From the NCBI GenBank assembly GCA_910587545.1, contig CAJUMI010000051.1, positions 1-17,139 on the forward strand: a stretch of 17,139 bases of DNA. Direction: 5' to 3'. Within the stretch, counting starts at the first letter, position 1. Every line of letters begins with the position of its first letter. The notes under the pieces are model-generated. The model was not told the DNA's origin. It worked only from the letters and a program-made list of their open reading frames with translations, and did no database searches. Below are positions 7,498 through 15,106 of this stretch, in pieces. The position numbers and the translations under genes are program-made. The DNA is from an uncultured Muribaculaceae bacterium. GTDB taxonomy: Bacteria > Bacteroidota > Bacteroidia > Bacteroidales > Muribaculaceae.

Positions 7498-7663
7498 TTT
7501 TGACATATTTCTTATAGAGGGGGACGAAAATGATAATCGCTGATGCAACGATGACAAACGCCGTGTAGAGCGTGAACTTGGGGGTGTGCATAACAATGTA
7601 TGCTACAAGCCCGAACCAGAGAAGCCCGAGGATTACAAAGCGCAAAATTACGGATGTCTTCAT
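7484..7663 (-). CDS. Small two-helix membrane protein, first gene of the dxs operon
   Basis: A 59-codon frame is read from ATG (7661-7663) to TAG (7484-7486). It encodes a short basic N terminus (MKTSVILR), a first hydrophobic helix (FVILGLLWFGLVAYIVM, 9-25), a short loop HTPKFTLYT, a second helix (AFVIVASAIIIFVPLY, 35-50) and a basic tail KKYVKNGNR. This hairpin with positive ends is what a real small inner-membrane protein looks like. The frame begins about 20 bases after a strong promoter and overlaps dxs by 14 bases, which also supports it. I recognise no named family; no function should be assigned. Longer alternative frames on this strand give a cysteine- and histidine-rich product that looks like noise. 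Confidence 0.72.
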   Translation of the reverse strand: MKTSVILRFVILGLLWFGLVAYIVMHTPKFTLYTAFVIVASAIIIFVPLYKKYVKNGNR

Positions 7664-7686
7664 GCCTGCAGTGTTTTATATTCTCG

Positions 7687-7718
7687 CAAAGATAACAAAA
7701 AACAGTCAAACGAGCAAA
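7687..7718 (-). promoter_or_regulatory. Promoter of the dxs-trkA-trkH operon
   Basis: On the - strand, TTTG (7715-7718) lies 20 bases upstream of TATCTTTG (7687-7694), a full match to the Bacteroidota promoter consensus. Start would be near 7683, giving a leader of about 20 bases to the ATG at 7663. It lies in the 73-base gap after priA and drives the small membrane protein, dxs, trkA, trkH and probably the flavoprotein gene. Confidence 0.7.
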
Positions 7719-7736
7719 ACGCGGTTGAGGTTCGCG

Positions 7737-10184
7737 CTACGCCGGATCGACGTCGTAATAGATCGTGAAGCCTCGCGCGGCGGGAGAGGCCTGGACTTCA
7801 ATGAAGAGATCTCGGAGTATCTGTTTGACCTTGACCATCGATGCTTCGGTTTCGATCTTAAGCATGATTGCGCGGATATAGAGCGACTGTATGCGGCTCA
7901 CATGCGGCTCTTTGGGGCCGTTGACGCGGTTGCCGAACAGCGAGCGCAGACGCGTGGCGTAGTCATCGGCAAAGGCGACGAGGCGATCTGGGTCACGGTG
8001 TTTGAGATAAATGTTGATCACGCGTGTGAACGGCGGATAATTGTAGAGACGGCGCTCCTCAAGCTCATCGGTGTAGAACGAGAGATAGTCGTGGGTGCTG
8101 ACATGGCGTATCACCGGATGGTTAGGCTCGCGGGTCTGGATCATTACGTGGCCTGTGGCATCGCGGCGACCGGCGCGACCGGCGACTTGTTCGAGCATGT
8201 TGAACGCCCGCTCGGCGGCGCGGAAGTCGGGATAGTGGATCAGCGTGTCGGCGTTTATCACCCCTACGGTGTCGACATCGGCGAAATCAAGGCCTTTGGT
8301 GACCATCTGTGTGCCGACAAGGATGTCGGCTTTGTGGGCAGAGAAGTCACTGATGATCCGTGAGTAGCTGTCTTTGTTTCGTGTGGTGTCGAGATCCATG
8401 CGCATGATGCGGCTGTCGGGAAAAAGCGAGGCCACTTCGTCCTCGACGCGCTCGGTGCCGTAGCCTACGATCTCGATTGCCGGCTCAGAGCATGACGGGC
8501 AGGTGCGCATCACCGGATATACTGCGCCACAGTAGTGGCATACGAGCGACTCGGGGTGGCGGTGGTAAGTGAGCGACACATCGCAGTGGTCGCATTTGGG
8601 TACGAATGCGCATGCCTTGCATCTGGCCATCGGAGCGTAGCCGCGGCGGTTGTGGAAAAAGATCGTCTGCTTGCCTGCGGCCAGGGAGTGGCGGGCCTGC
8701 TCAACGGTGGTCTGTGAGAAGGAGCCGATGATGCGTCCTTTCTGCCTCTCACGCGACATGTCGACGATTTCTATCTCAGGCAAGGCCACGTTGTCGTAGC
8801 GCGTGGTGAGACTGACGAGGGCATATTTGCCCGTGACGGCTTTGTAATAGGTCTCGACGCTTGGAGTGGCGCTGCCGAGCAGAACCTTGGCGCCGTGCAT
8901 TGACGCGAGCATGATGGCGGCGTCGCGGCCGTTGTAGCGCGGAGCCGGGTCGAACTGCTTATAGCTCGGTTCGTGTTCCTCATCGGCTATCACCAGCCCG
9001 AGACGCGCGAAAGGCAGAAATATCGCCGAACGCGCACCAATGACGACACTCGGCTCGTTGCCCGAGAGCAGGCGGCGCCAGATATCAACGCGTTCGCCGT
9101 CGGAAAATTTTGAGTGATAGATGATTACCCGTTCTCCGAAAACATGCTGCAGACGGCGCGTGAGCTGAGTGGTCAGCGCGATTTCGGGCACGAGAAACAG
9201 CGCCTGGTCACCTCTATGCAGTATGCTGTCGATGAGATGGATATATATTTCTGTCTTGCCGCTTGATGTCACGCCGTGCAGCAACACGGTCTGCCGGTCG
9301 CCGAATCCGTCGCGGATAGCCTTGAGAGCTTCTGACTGGGCTTCGGAAAGCACCGGTAGCTCGCCTGTGACAGGATCGACTGCGGAGAAACGCGAGATGT
9401 CGCGCGCTGTGATCACGGCGATGCTTTTCTTTTCGAGAGCTGCGATTATCGGCCGTGCCACTCCGCTACGCTCGAGCATGGCGTCGAGCGTCACTTCTTT
9501 TCGGCCATGCTCACTCAGCGAGATAAGCGCCAGCAGGGCGGTCTCCTGTTTCCGAGCACCTTTGACCCGACTGAAAGCCTCGGTCGTGTCGAGCCCCGGC
9601 GCGAGACTGATAAATCGGATCTTCTTGCGGCTGAAACGCTCGACTATTTTTTCAGAGATCACAAGCAATCCTCGTTCGATCAGGCGGTCGACGATGGCTT
9701 CGGGGCGTGAGATGTCGGCGATCGATGATATTTCTCTGGTCGATAGTCGTTTGCGCTTTCCTATAAGTTCGAACACAAGAGCCTCGTCACTTTCGAGGCC
9801 ATCGGCATCGTCGGGCTCGAAGTCGGGATTGATCTCCACTACGGTCTCGCTCTCCACCTTGAGACCGGCGGGCAGAGCGGCTTTGAACACATCGCCTACA
9901 GGACAGAGATAATAGTCGGCGATCCATCGCCAGAATTTCAGCTGCGGATGTCTTACGATTGGAGTATTGTCGATAAGACACGCTATATCCTTTATGTTGA
10001 ACGCTTCCCGAGGTGCTTTGGGTGTGATGCTCTCGACTATGGCGGTGTAATATTTCGAGGGGCCGAAAGGCACAAGCACCCTCGCGCCCACAGCTATGTC
10101 GCCGCCTATGCTGTCGGGGACACTGTAGGTGAATGTTCTGTCGAATGGAAGCGGCAGTATTACTTGTGCGAAATATTTGCCCAT
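7737..10184 (-). CDS. priA: Primosomal protein N' (replication restart helicase PriA)
   Basis: PriA is a 3'-to-5' superfamily 2 helicase that recognises stalled forks and reloads the replicative helicase. The 815-residue protein has the N-terminal 3' DNA-binding domain (VILPLPFDRTFTYSVP, residues 8-23), Walker A GVTSSGKT (304-311), DEEH box (401-404) and GSATPS (437-442). A complete zinc-binding cysteine set follows, C522, C525, C531, C534, C549, C552, C562 and C565. Motif V/VI regions read ILVGTQMVTKGLDF and EQVAGRAGRR. All expected catalytic and zinc residues are present. The start MGKYFAQ matches the family N terminus, which makes the promoter position unusual: the -7 box ends four bases before the ATG, so the mRNA is probably leaderless. 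It is separated by 73 bases from the next leftward operon. Confidence 0.96.
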   Translation of the reverse strand: MGKYFAQVILPLPFDRTFTYSVPDSIGGDIAVGARVLVPFGPSKYYTAIVESITPKAPREAFNIKDIACLIDNTPIVRHPQLKFWRWIADYYLCPVGDVFKAALPAGLKVESETVVEINPDFEPDDADGLESDEALVFELIGKRKRLSTREISSIADISRPEAIVDRLIERGLLVISEKIVERFSRKKIRFISLAPGLDTTEAFSRVKGARKQETALLALISLSEHGRKEVTLDAMLERSGVARPIIAALEKKSIAVITARDISRFSAVDPVTGELPVLSEAQSEALKAIRDGFGDRQTVLLHGVTSSGKTEIYIHLIDSILHRGDQALFLVPEIALTTQLTRRLQHVFGERVIIYHSKFSDGERVDIWRRLLSGNEPSVVIGARSAIFLPFARLGLVIADEEHEPSYKQFDPAPRYNGRDAAIMLASMHGAKVLLGSATPSVETYYKAVTGKYALVSLTTRYDNVALPEIEIVDMSRERQKGRIIGSFSQTTVEQARHSLAAGKQTIFFHNRRGYAPMARCKACAFVPKCDHCDVSLTYHRHPESLVCHYCGAVYPVMRTCPSCSEPAIEIVGYGTERVEDEVASLFPDSRIMRMDLDTTRNKDSYSRIISDFSAHKADILVGTQMVTKGLDFADVDTVGVINADTLIHYPDFRAAERAFNMLEQVAGRAGRRDATGHVMIQTREPNHPVIRHVSTHDYLSFYTDELEERRLYNYPPFTRVINIYLKHRDPDRLVAFADDYATRLRSLFGNRVNGPKEPHVSRIQSLYIRAIMLKIETEASMVKVKQILRDLFIEVQASPAARGFTIYYDVDPA

Positions 10185-10188
10185 GCTG

Positions 10189-10220
10189 CAAATTTACGGA
10201 TAAGCGAGAGCAATGCCAAA
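10189..10220 (-). promoter_or_regulatory. Promoter of priA, producing a near-leaderless mRNA
   Basis: Read on the - strand, TTTG (10217-10220) is 20 bases upstream of TAAATTTG (10189-10196), a textbook Bacteroidota promoter. The -7 box ends only four bases before the priA ATG at 10184, so the predicted start point is at or one base before the start codon. The promoter is part of a palindromic repeat whose centre CAAATTTATTTG (10217-10228) carries two back-to-back TTTG boxes. Confidence 0.72.
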
Positions 10221-10287
10221 TTTATTTGAGCATAGCCGAGCGAAAGTAAATCGGATGCAGTCAAATTTACGGATAAGCGAGAGCAAT
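10189..10287. repeat. 26-base direct repeat carrying TAAATTTG promoter boxes
   Basis: Bases 10189-10214 and 10262-10287 are identical over 26 bases, beginning CAAATTTACGGATAAGCG and ending GAGCAAT. The first copy is part of a larger imperfect palindrome about 10189-10254 with centre CAAATTTATTTG and an opposite arm ending GTAAATCGG. The second copy lacks the -33 TTTG, since TTTTTCC follows it. Three TAAATTTG boxes (10189, 10217, 10262) therefore stand in a row on the - strand. Confidence 0.75.
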
Positions 10288-10519
10288 TTTTCCGTTTATG
10301 ATACTTGGGGGGCAATATAAGCAATCTTTCTTTTTCAAGATCGATGGTAATGATCTGTTGATAGCCATGAATGATCCGGAAAATTCCGAGAGCAATCCTT
10401 CGCGGTATGTTTTCCCGATTGGCAATATTCCACGATGGCCTTGTTTTATGCCCCGGGTATTGTTGAGATATTCCAGTTGAGGTATTTCAATCCTTAAATG
10501 TCCTTAAAGGCATTGACAG

Positions 10520-10553
10520 TTTGGCGCAATGTGAAAAAAAAGTATTAATTTTG
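10520..10553 (+). promoter_or_regulatory. Promoter of the acyltransferase-tex operon
   Basis: TTTG at 10520-10523 lies 22 bases upstream of TAATTTTG at 10546-10553. The start would be near 10557, about 30 bases ahead of the ATG at 10587. No further promoter with this consensus was noticed in the short gaps of the downstream genes, so it probably serves all four. Confidence 0.65.
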
Positions 10554-10586
10554 AACTTCCAAATTCAGAATTAAGATTCTAGCGAA

Positions 10587-11768
10587 ATGTCATCGACAAA
10601 CAATATAATAATTCCCGAGCAATTCCATGAAATTGCTCCATATCGTGGCAAGGATTTTTTTGAAGCGCTCAACCGTCTGGTAAATGATCCCGGTTTCGAG
10701 CATGCCGTCAGGTATGTCATGCCCGATGTGGATTATCCCGAATTTGTCAAGAGTCTGCTGCAGGTCAAAGATCAGAACGAATTTCAGACTCAGGTGATGG
10801 GTCGTTTCCTTGAGATGCTTGCAGCGTCGACCACTCGCGGCCTTTCGATCGACGGCGAGGAAAACTGCGAACCCGGGTGCAACTATACATTTATGAGCAA
10901 TCACCGCGACATTGTCCTCGATCCGTCGTTCCTTAATCTCTGTTTTATACGTTCGGGACTCCCTGTCACGCAGGTCGCTATCGGCAACAACCTGCTGATC
11001 TACGATTGGATCGCGGATCTTGTCAAAGTCAACCGCAGTTTTATTGTCAAGCGCGACACAAAGGTCGTTCAGGCTCTTGAGGCGGCCAAACAGCTCTCGG
11101 CATATATCCACTACACACTGTACACTCTCCATGAATCTGTATGGATCGCCCAACGCGAGGGCCGAGCCAAAGACTCCAATGACGTCACTCAGGAGAGCCT
11201 TATAAAGATGCTCGCTCTTGCCGGGCAATCGGCGGACCTGAAAGAAAAAATTCTCGAGGTCAACCTCATGCCTGTATCAATCAGCTATGAATTTGATCCC
11301 AACGACTATCTCAAGGCTCGCGAATTTCTGCTCAGACGTCGCGATCCGGAGTTCAAGAAATCGCAGCGCGACGACCTTTTCAGCATGGAAACCGGTCTGC
11401 TTAGCAACAAGGGCAGGGTGAATTTCCGTATCGGCAAGTGCATCAACGCCGACCTTGCCCGTCTGCAGTCGACCGACCGTGCCGAGATCATCCGTTATAC
11501 CTGTACGTTGATCGACCGTGCGATACATTGCGGATATAAAATCTATCCGGGCAATTATATCGCCTATGACGAGATCAACGCTACGGATCGCTTTGCCTCG
11601 CGTTACACGACCGAAGATGAAAGCAGCTTCAACGACTATATTGAGCGTCAGCTTGACCGTGTCGAAGTCGCTGACGTCACTGCCGAAGAACGCGCGTTCA
11701 TGCGTCGCATGATGCTGACCATGTATGCAAATCCTCTCACTAACCAACTTGCGGCTTCAGAGTGCTGA
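10587..11768 (+). CDS. 1-acyl-sn-glycerol-3-phosphate acyltransferase family protein
   Basis: The 393-residue protein belongs to the PlsC/PlsB acyltransferase superfamily, which transfers acyl chains to glycerol phosphate derivatives at the inner membrane. Block I reads FMSNHRDIVLD (102-112), block II VNRSFIVKRD (148-157), block III QREGRAKDSND (189-199) standing in for the usual FPEGTR, and block IV LMPVSISYEF (227-236). There is no signal peptide or convincing transmembrane helix. Two points differ from classical PlsC: the protein is much longer, with about 95 residues before block I and 150 after block IV, and the histidine to aspartate spacing is five, not four, residues (H106 to D112; D108 also follows). 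It is the first gene of the rightward operon. Superfamily is secure; acyl donor and acceptor are not known. Confidence 0.82.
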   Translation: MSSTNNIIIPEQFHEIAPYRGKDFFEALNRLVNDPGFEHAVRYVMPDVDYPEFVKSLLQVKDQNEFQTQVMGRFLEMLAASTTRGLSIDGEENCEPGCNYTFMSNHRDIVLDPSFLNLCFIRSGLPVTQVAIGNNLLIYDWIADLVKVNRSFIVKRDTKVVQALEAAKQLSAYIHYTLYTLHESVWIAQREGRAKDSNDVTQESLIKMLALAGQSADLKEKILEVNLMPVSISYEFDPNDYLKAREFLLRRRDPEFKKSQRDDLFSMETGLLSNKGRVNFRIGKCINADLARLQSTDRAEIIRYTCTLIDRAIHCGYKIYPGNYIAYDEINATDRFASRYTTEDESSFNDYIERQLDRVEVADVTAEERAFMRRMMLTMYANPLTNQLAASEC

Positions 11769-11798
11769 CACTTCTGATCCTGGCTTCTTCCGACTGAG

Positions 11799-12983
11799 AT
11801 GCGTCTTCCTCTTTTAGCTTCACTCGTTCTATTCGTCGTCAATATCGCCGTAGACTTCTATCTATGGCGGCGCATACGATCGGCCTCGCGTAAACCTCTA
11901 TGGCCAAAAGTGCAGATGATCAGTGTTATAGCGCTTAATGTCTGCCTGTTGCTTGTGATCTGCCTGCCCAAACGCAGAGGATCGGATCCGGGGCTTGAGT
12001 GGATCATGTGGGCTTTGTATGCCTATTTCTCAGTCTATATACCCAAGTGTATCGTTGTTATTTTTGATCTTATCGGCGGTCTGCCGCGTCTGTGGAAAGC
12101 CCGACGGACCGGATGGCTGACGGTAGCCGGCTCGGTGATCGCGGCTGTCGTGTTCTGTGCCATGTGGTGGGGCGCACTGATCAACCGCTACAATATCGAT
12201 GTCCGCTCTGTCGAGATAGCCATTCCTGATCTGCCCGAGTCGTTCGACGGTTATACTATCGCTCAACTCTCGGACCTGCATGTCGGCACTTACGGCTCTG
12301 ACACGGCCTTTGTCGCCGAAGTCGTCGACCGCGTCAACTCTCTTGATGCCGATGTCGTTGCTTTCACAGGCGACCTGGTCAACCGCCGCACATCCGAGCT
12401 GAAACCGTTTGTCGCTCCTCTTTCTCGTCTCCGTGGCCGCGACGGAGTCTATTCGATCCTCGGCAATCATGACTATGGAGACTATTACTCATGGCCGTCC
12501 TCTGACGCCAAACGCGCTAATCTTGACGATCTGAAGGCCATGCAGCGCGCCATGGGCTGGCGGATGCTCAACAATTCGACGGAGATGCTGCGCCGTGGCA
12601 ACGATTCTATCGCGCTGATCGGAGTCGAGAATGTCGGTGATCCACCGTTTAAGACTTACGGCGATCTTGACGAAGCCTATCCTGCGCTTGGCGATTCTGT
12701 AGTGAAAATTCTCCTGTCTCACAATCCCGCCCACTGGGACGAAGACATCAAGGACTCTCCCGATAAAAACATCGCACTGACCCTGTCGGGTCACACGCAT
12801 GCCATGCAGATCAGCGCATTCGGACTTTCGCCCGCCGCTCTGCGCTATCCGACATGGGGTGGCCTTTACTCCGACGACGACTGTCATCAGCTTTATGTCA
12901 ATATCGGCATAGGTGAGGTTGCCATTCCGGCACGTGTCGGTGCAACACCTGAAATCACATTGATAACCCTTCGACGCAAGTGA
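11799..12983 (+). CDS. Membrane-anchored metallophosphoesterase
   Basis: The 394-residue protein has about four hydrophobic segments in its first 130 residues (5-24, 40-56, 68-90, 105-127) and a calcineurin-like phosphoesterase domain after about 150. All metal-binding motifs are seen in order: SDLHVG (158-163), GDLVN (191-195), GNHDYG (222-227), SHNP (307-310) and SGHTHAMQ (330-337). This layout matches the YkuE/YaeI-like group of membrane phosphoesterases, some of which act on lipid or nucleotide phosphates, but the substrate cannot be read from the sequence. It starts 30 bases after the acyltransferase gene. Its TGA overlaps the GTG start of tex as GTGA. Position next to an acyltransferase suggests, but does not show, a lipid-related role. 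Confidence 0.88.
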   Translation: MRLPLLASLVLFVVNIAVDFYLWRRIRSASRKPLWPKVQMISVIALNVCLLLVICLPKRRGSDPGLEWIMWALYAYFSVYIPKCIVVIFDLIGGLPRLWKARRTGWLTVAGSVIAAVVFCAMWWGALINRYNIDVRSVEIAIPDLPESFDGYTIAQLSDLHVGTYGSDTAFVAEVVDRVNSLDADVVAFTGDLVNRRTSELKPFVAPLSRLRGRDGVYSILGNHDYGDYYSWPSSDAKRANLDDLKAMQRAMGWRMLNNSTEMLRRGNDSIALIGVENVGDPPFKTYGDLDEAYPALGDSVVKILLSHNPAHWDEDIKDSPDKNIALTLSGHTHAMQISAFGLSPAALRYPTWGGLYSDDDCHQLYVNIGIGEVAIPARVGATPEITLITLRRK

Positions 12984-15106
12984 CCGACATATCCAAAGCT
13001 ATTGCTTCGCAGCTTCATCTCGACCGCGATCGGGTAGAGGCTACTCTCGGACTCCTCGACGACGGAGCCACTATTCCATTTATCAGTCGCTACCGCAAAG
13101 AGCGCACCGGCGGAATGAACGAACTGCAGATCCGCGATATCATGACTCTCGCCGAGTCGATACGCGAACTTGACAAGCGCCGGCAATATGTCTCCGAGGT
13201 CATCAAGGCCGCAGGAGCCATGACCGACGAACTCGCCGCGCGCATTGCCGACGCCGACGCCGTAGGGCTCGAAGACCTATATCTGCCTTACAAACCCAAG
13301 CGTCGCACCCGCGCGACCGTCGCCCGCGAACGTGGTCTCGAGCCGCTCGCGCGTATAATCCTTGCCGGCAACGCCGCTGATGTCAGATCGATAGCCACCC
13401 GATATGTTTCCGACGAGGTGCCCGATGACAATGCTGCTGTCGCAGGTGCTTCGGACATCATTGCCGAGTGGGTGAGCGAGAATCCCCGCAACCGCGACAT
13501 TGTCCGTTCGCGCATGCGTCGCGCGGCAGAACTGAAATCCACCCTTGTCAAGGGCAAGGAGTCTGAGGCCCGCAATTACCGCAGCTACTTTGACTACAGT
13601 TGCCGCCTGTCACGGATACCCTCGCACAGCTACCTTGCCGTACGCCGTGCCGAGCGCGAAGGGCTACTCAGAGTGTCCCTGTCGGCGCCCGACGACGAAA
13701 TTGTGGCCTCAATCACCCGCTTCTACGTCAAGGACCGCATGAGCCGTGAAGTCGCTGAGATCGTTTCGACCGCCGTGGCAGACTCCTACAAGCGTCTTGT
13801 ACGTCCGTCGATCGAGAACGAACTCTCGTCAGAGACTAAAGACCGGGCAGACCGCGAGGCTATAGCGATGTTCTCCGACAACGCCCGTCAGCTCCTTCTC
13901 GCTCCGCCGCTCCATCATAAGACTGTGCTTGCCGTCGATCCCGGCTATCGCACCGGCTGCAAGATCGTCTGTCTTGACCCGCAGGGTAACCTGCTCTATC
14001 ACGGCGTGATATACCCCACGCCGCCTCAGAGCGACATACTCGGCACGACGCGTACTCTCCAGCGCCTTGTCTCGACCTATTCGGTCGACGCCATCGCCCT
14101 CGGCAACGGCACTGCGAGCCGCGACACCGAGAACGTCCTGCGGTCAATAGCCTTTCCGCGTCCGGTCGATATATATATAGTCAATGAGAACGGTGCGTCA
14201 GTCTACTCCGCGTCTGATATCGCCCGCGAGGAATTTCCCGATCATGATGTCACGGTGCGCGGCGCCGTATCTATCGGCCGCCGTCTGATCGACCCTCTCG
14301 CCGAGCTGGTCAAGATCGACCCCAAGTCGATCGGTGTCGGCCAGTATCAGCATGATGTTAACCAGTCGTCACTGCAGGCCTCCCTTGACTTCACGGTCAC
14401 GAGTTGTGTCAATACTGTAGGTGTCAATGTCAACACCGCCTCGCGCCGTCTGCTGTCTTATGTTGCCGGCATTGGTCCGCAGCTGGCCGCCAACATCGTG
14501 GCCTATCGAGCCGAACACGGTGACTTCCGCCGCAAGGCCGATGTCCTGCAGGTGCCGCGCATGGGGGCCAAGGCGTTTGCCCAGGCGGCCGGATTTATGA
14601 GGATCCCCGACGGGGACTCCAAACTCGACAATACGGGTGTCCACCCCGAAAGTTACCACATCGTCTACCGCATGGCCCGTGATCTCGGTGTCACACCCGA
14701 CGAGATGATCGGCTCAGAATCCCTGCTCCGGTCTCTCGACCTGTCAAGATATGAAGACGAGACCTTCGGCAGTGCTACAGTCTCCGATATCGCAGCCGAG
14801 CTTCTCAAGCCCGGTCATGATCCGCGAACTGAAGCCGTCTCGGCCTCGTTTGACCCGAATATAAAAGAGCTCGAGGATGTCGCCGAGGGCATGGTGCTCG
14901 AAGGCGTGGTCAACAATATCACAGCTTTCGGGGCATTTGTCGATGTCGGTCTGCACGAAAGCGGCCTTGTCCATATCTCGCAACTTGCCTCGCGCCGAGT
15001 CGCCTCGCCGGCCGAAGTGGTGAAAATCAATCAAATCGTGCGTGTGCGAGTCATAGGGATCGATCTCGAGCGACGCCGTCTGTCACTGTCGATGAAAGAT
15101 GTCTGA
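12980..15106 (+). CDS. tex: Tex family transcription accessory / RNA-binding protein
   Basis: Tex is a conserved cytoplasmic nucleic-acid-binding protein related to eukaryotic Spt6. The 708-residue product shows the N-terminal helical region with ATIPFISRYRKERTGGMNE (30-48), a YqgF/RNase H-like domain with AVDPGYRTGCK (318-328), the GVGQYQHDV and VNTAS segments (452-488), a helix-hairpin-helix with GIGPQLAANIVAYR (497-510), and a C-terminal S1 domain (637-708) reading VLEGVVNNITAFGAFVDVG. It ends directly after the S1 fold (LSLSMKDV), so it lacks the extra tail of proteobacterial Tex. It starts with GTG, which overlaps the previous TGA; the N terminus then aligns with other Tex proteins. It overlaps the FolK-like gene by eight bases. 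Identification is secure. Confidence 0.95.
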   Translation: MTDISKAIASQLHLDRDRVEATLGLLDDGATIPFISRYRKERTGGMNELQIRDIMTLAESIRELDKRRQYVSEVIKAAGAMTDELAARIADADAVGLEDLYLPYKPKRRTRATVARERGLEPLARIILAGNAADVRSIATRYVSDEVPDDNAAVAGASDIIAEWVSENPRNRDIVRSRMRRAAELKSTLVKGKESEARNYRSYFDYSCRLSRIPSHSYLAVRRAEREGLLRVSLSAPDDEIVASITRFYVKDRMSREVAEIVSTAVADSYKRLVRPSIENELSSETKDRADREAIAMFSDNARQLLLAPPLHHKTVLAVDPGYRTGCKIVCLDPQGNLLYHGVIYPTPPQSDILGTTRTLQRLVSTYSVDAIALGNGTASRDTENVLRSIAFPRPVDIYIVNENGASVYSASDIAREEFPDHDVTVRGAVSIGRRLIDPLAELVKIDPKSIGVGQYQHDVNQSSLQASLDFTVTSCVNTVGVNVNTASRRLLSYVAGIGPQLAANIVAYRAEHGDFRRKADVLQVPRMGAKAFAQAAGFMRIPDGDSKLDNTGVHPESYHIVYRMARDLGVTPDEMIGSESLLRSLDLSRYEDETFGSATVSDIAAELLKPGHDPRTEAVSASFDPNIKELEDVAEGMVLEGVVNNITAFGAFVDVGLHESGLVHISQLASRRVASPAEVVKINQIVRVRVIGIDLERRRLSLSMKDV

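Larger units (their letters stand above)
10185..10586. other. 402-base spacer between priA and the acyltransferase operon
   Basis: The spacer between these divergent genes contains the palindromic promoter repeat of priA, a 26-base second copy of part of it, and the rightward promoter of the acyltransferase operon near its right end. In between, bases 10298-10480 (+) stay open for 60 codons (MILGGQYKQS... ending LLRYSS) without a promoter-like box, ribosome site or recognisable domain. Composition there is more codon-like than the surrounding DNA, so it may be a decayed gene fragment, but that is a guess. Confidence 0.5.

Noticed and set aside
7512..7709. A 65-codon leftward frame upstream of dxs with many cysteines and histidines
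   Set aside because: It is out of frame with the 59-residue membrane protein, begins upstream of the predicted transcription start and lacks any protein-like hydrophobic pattern.
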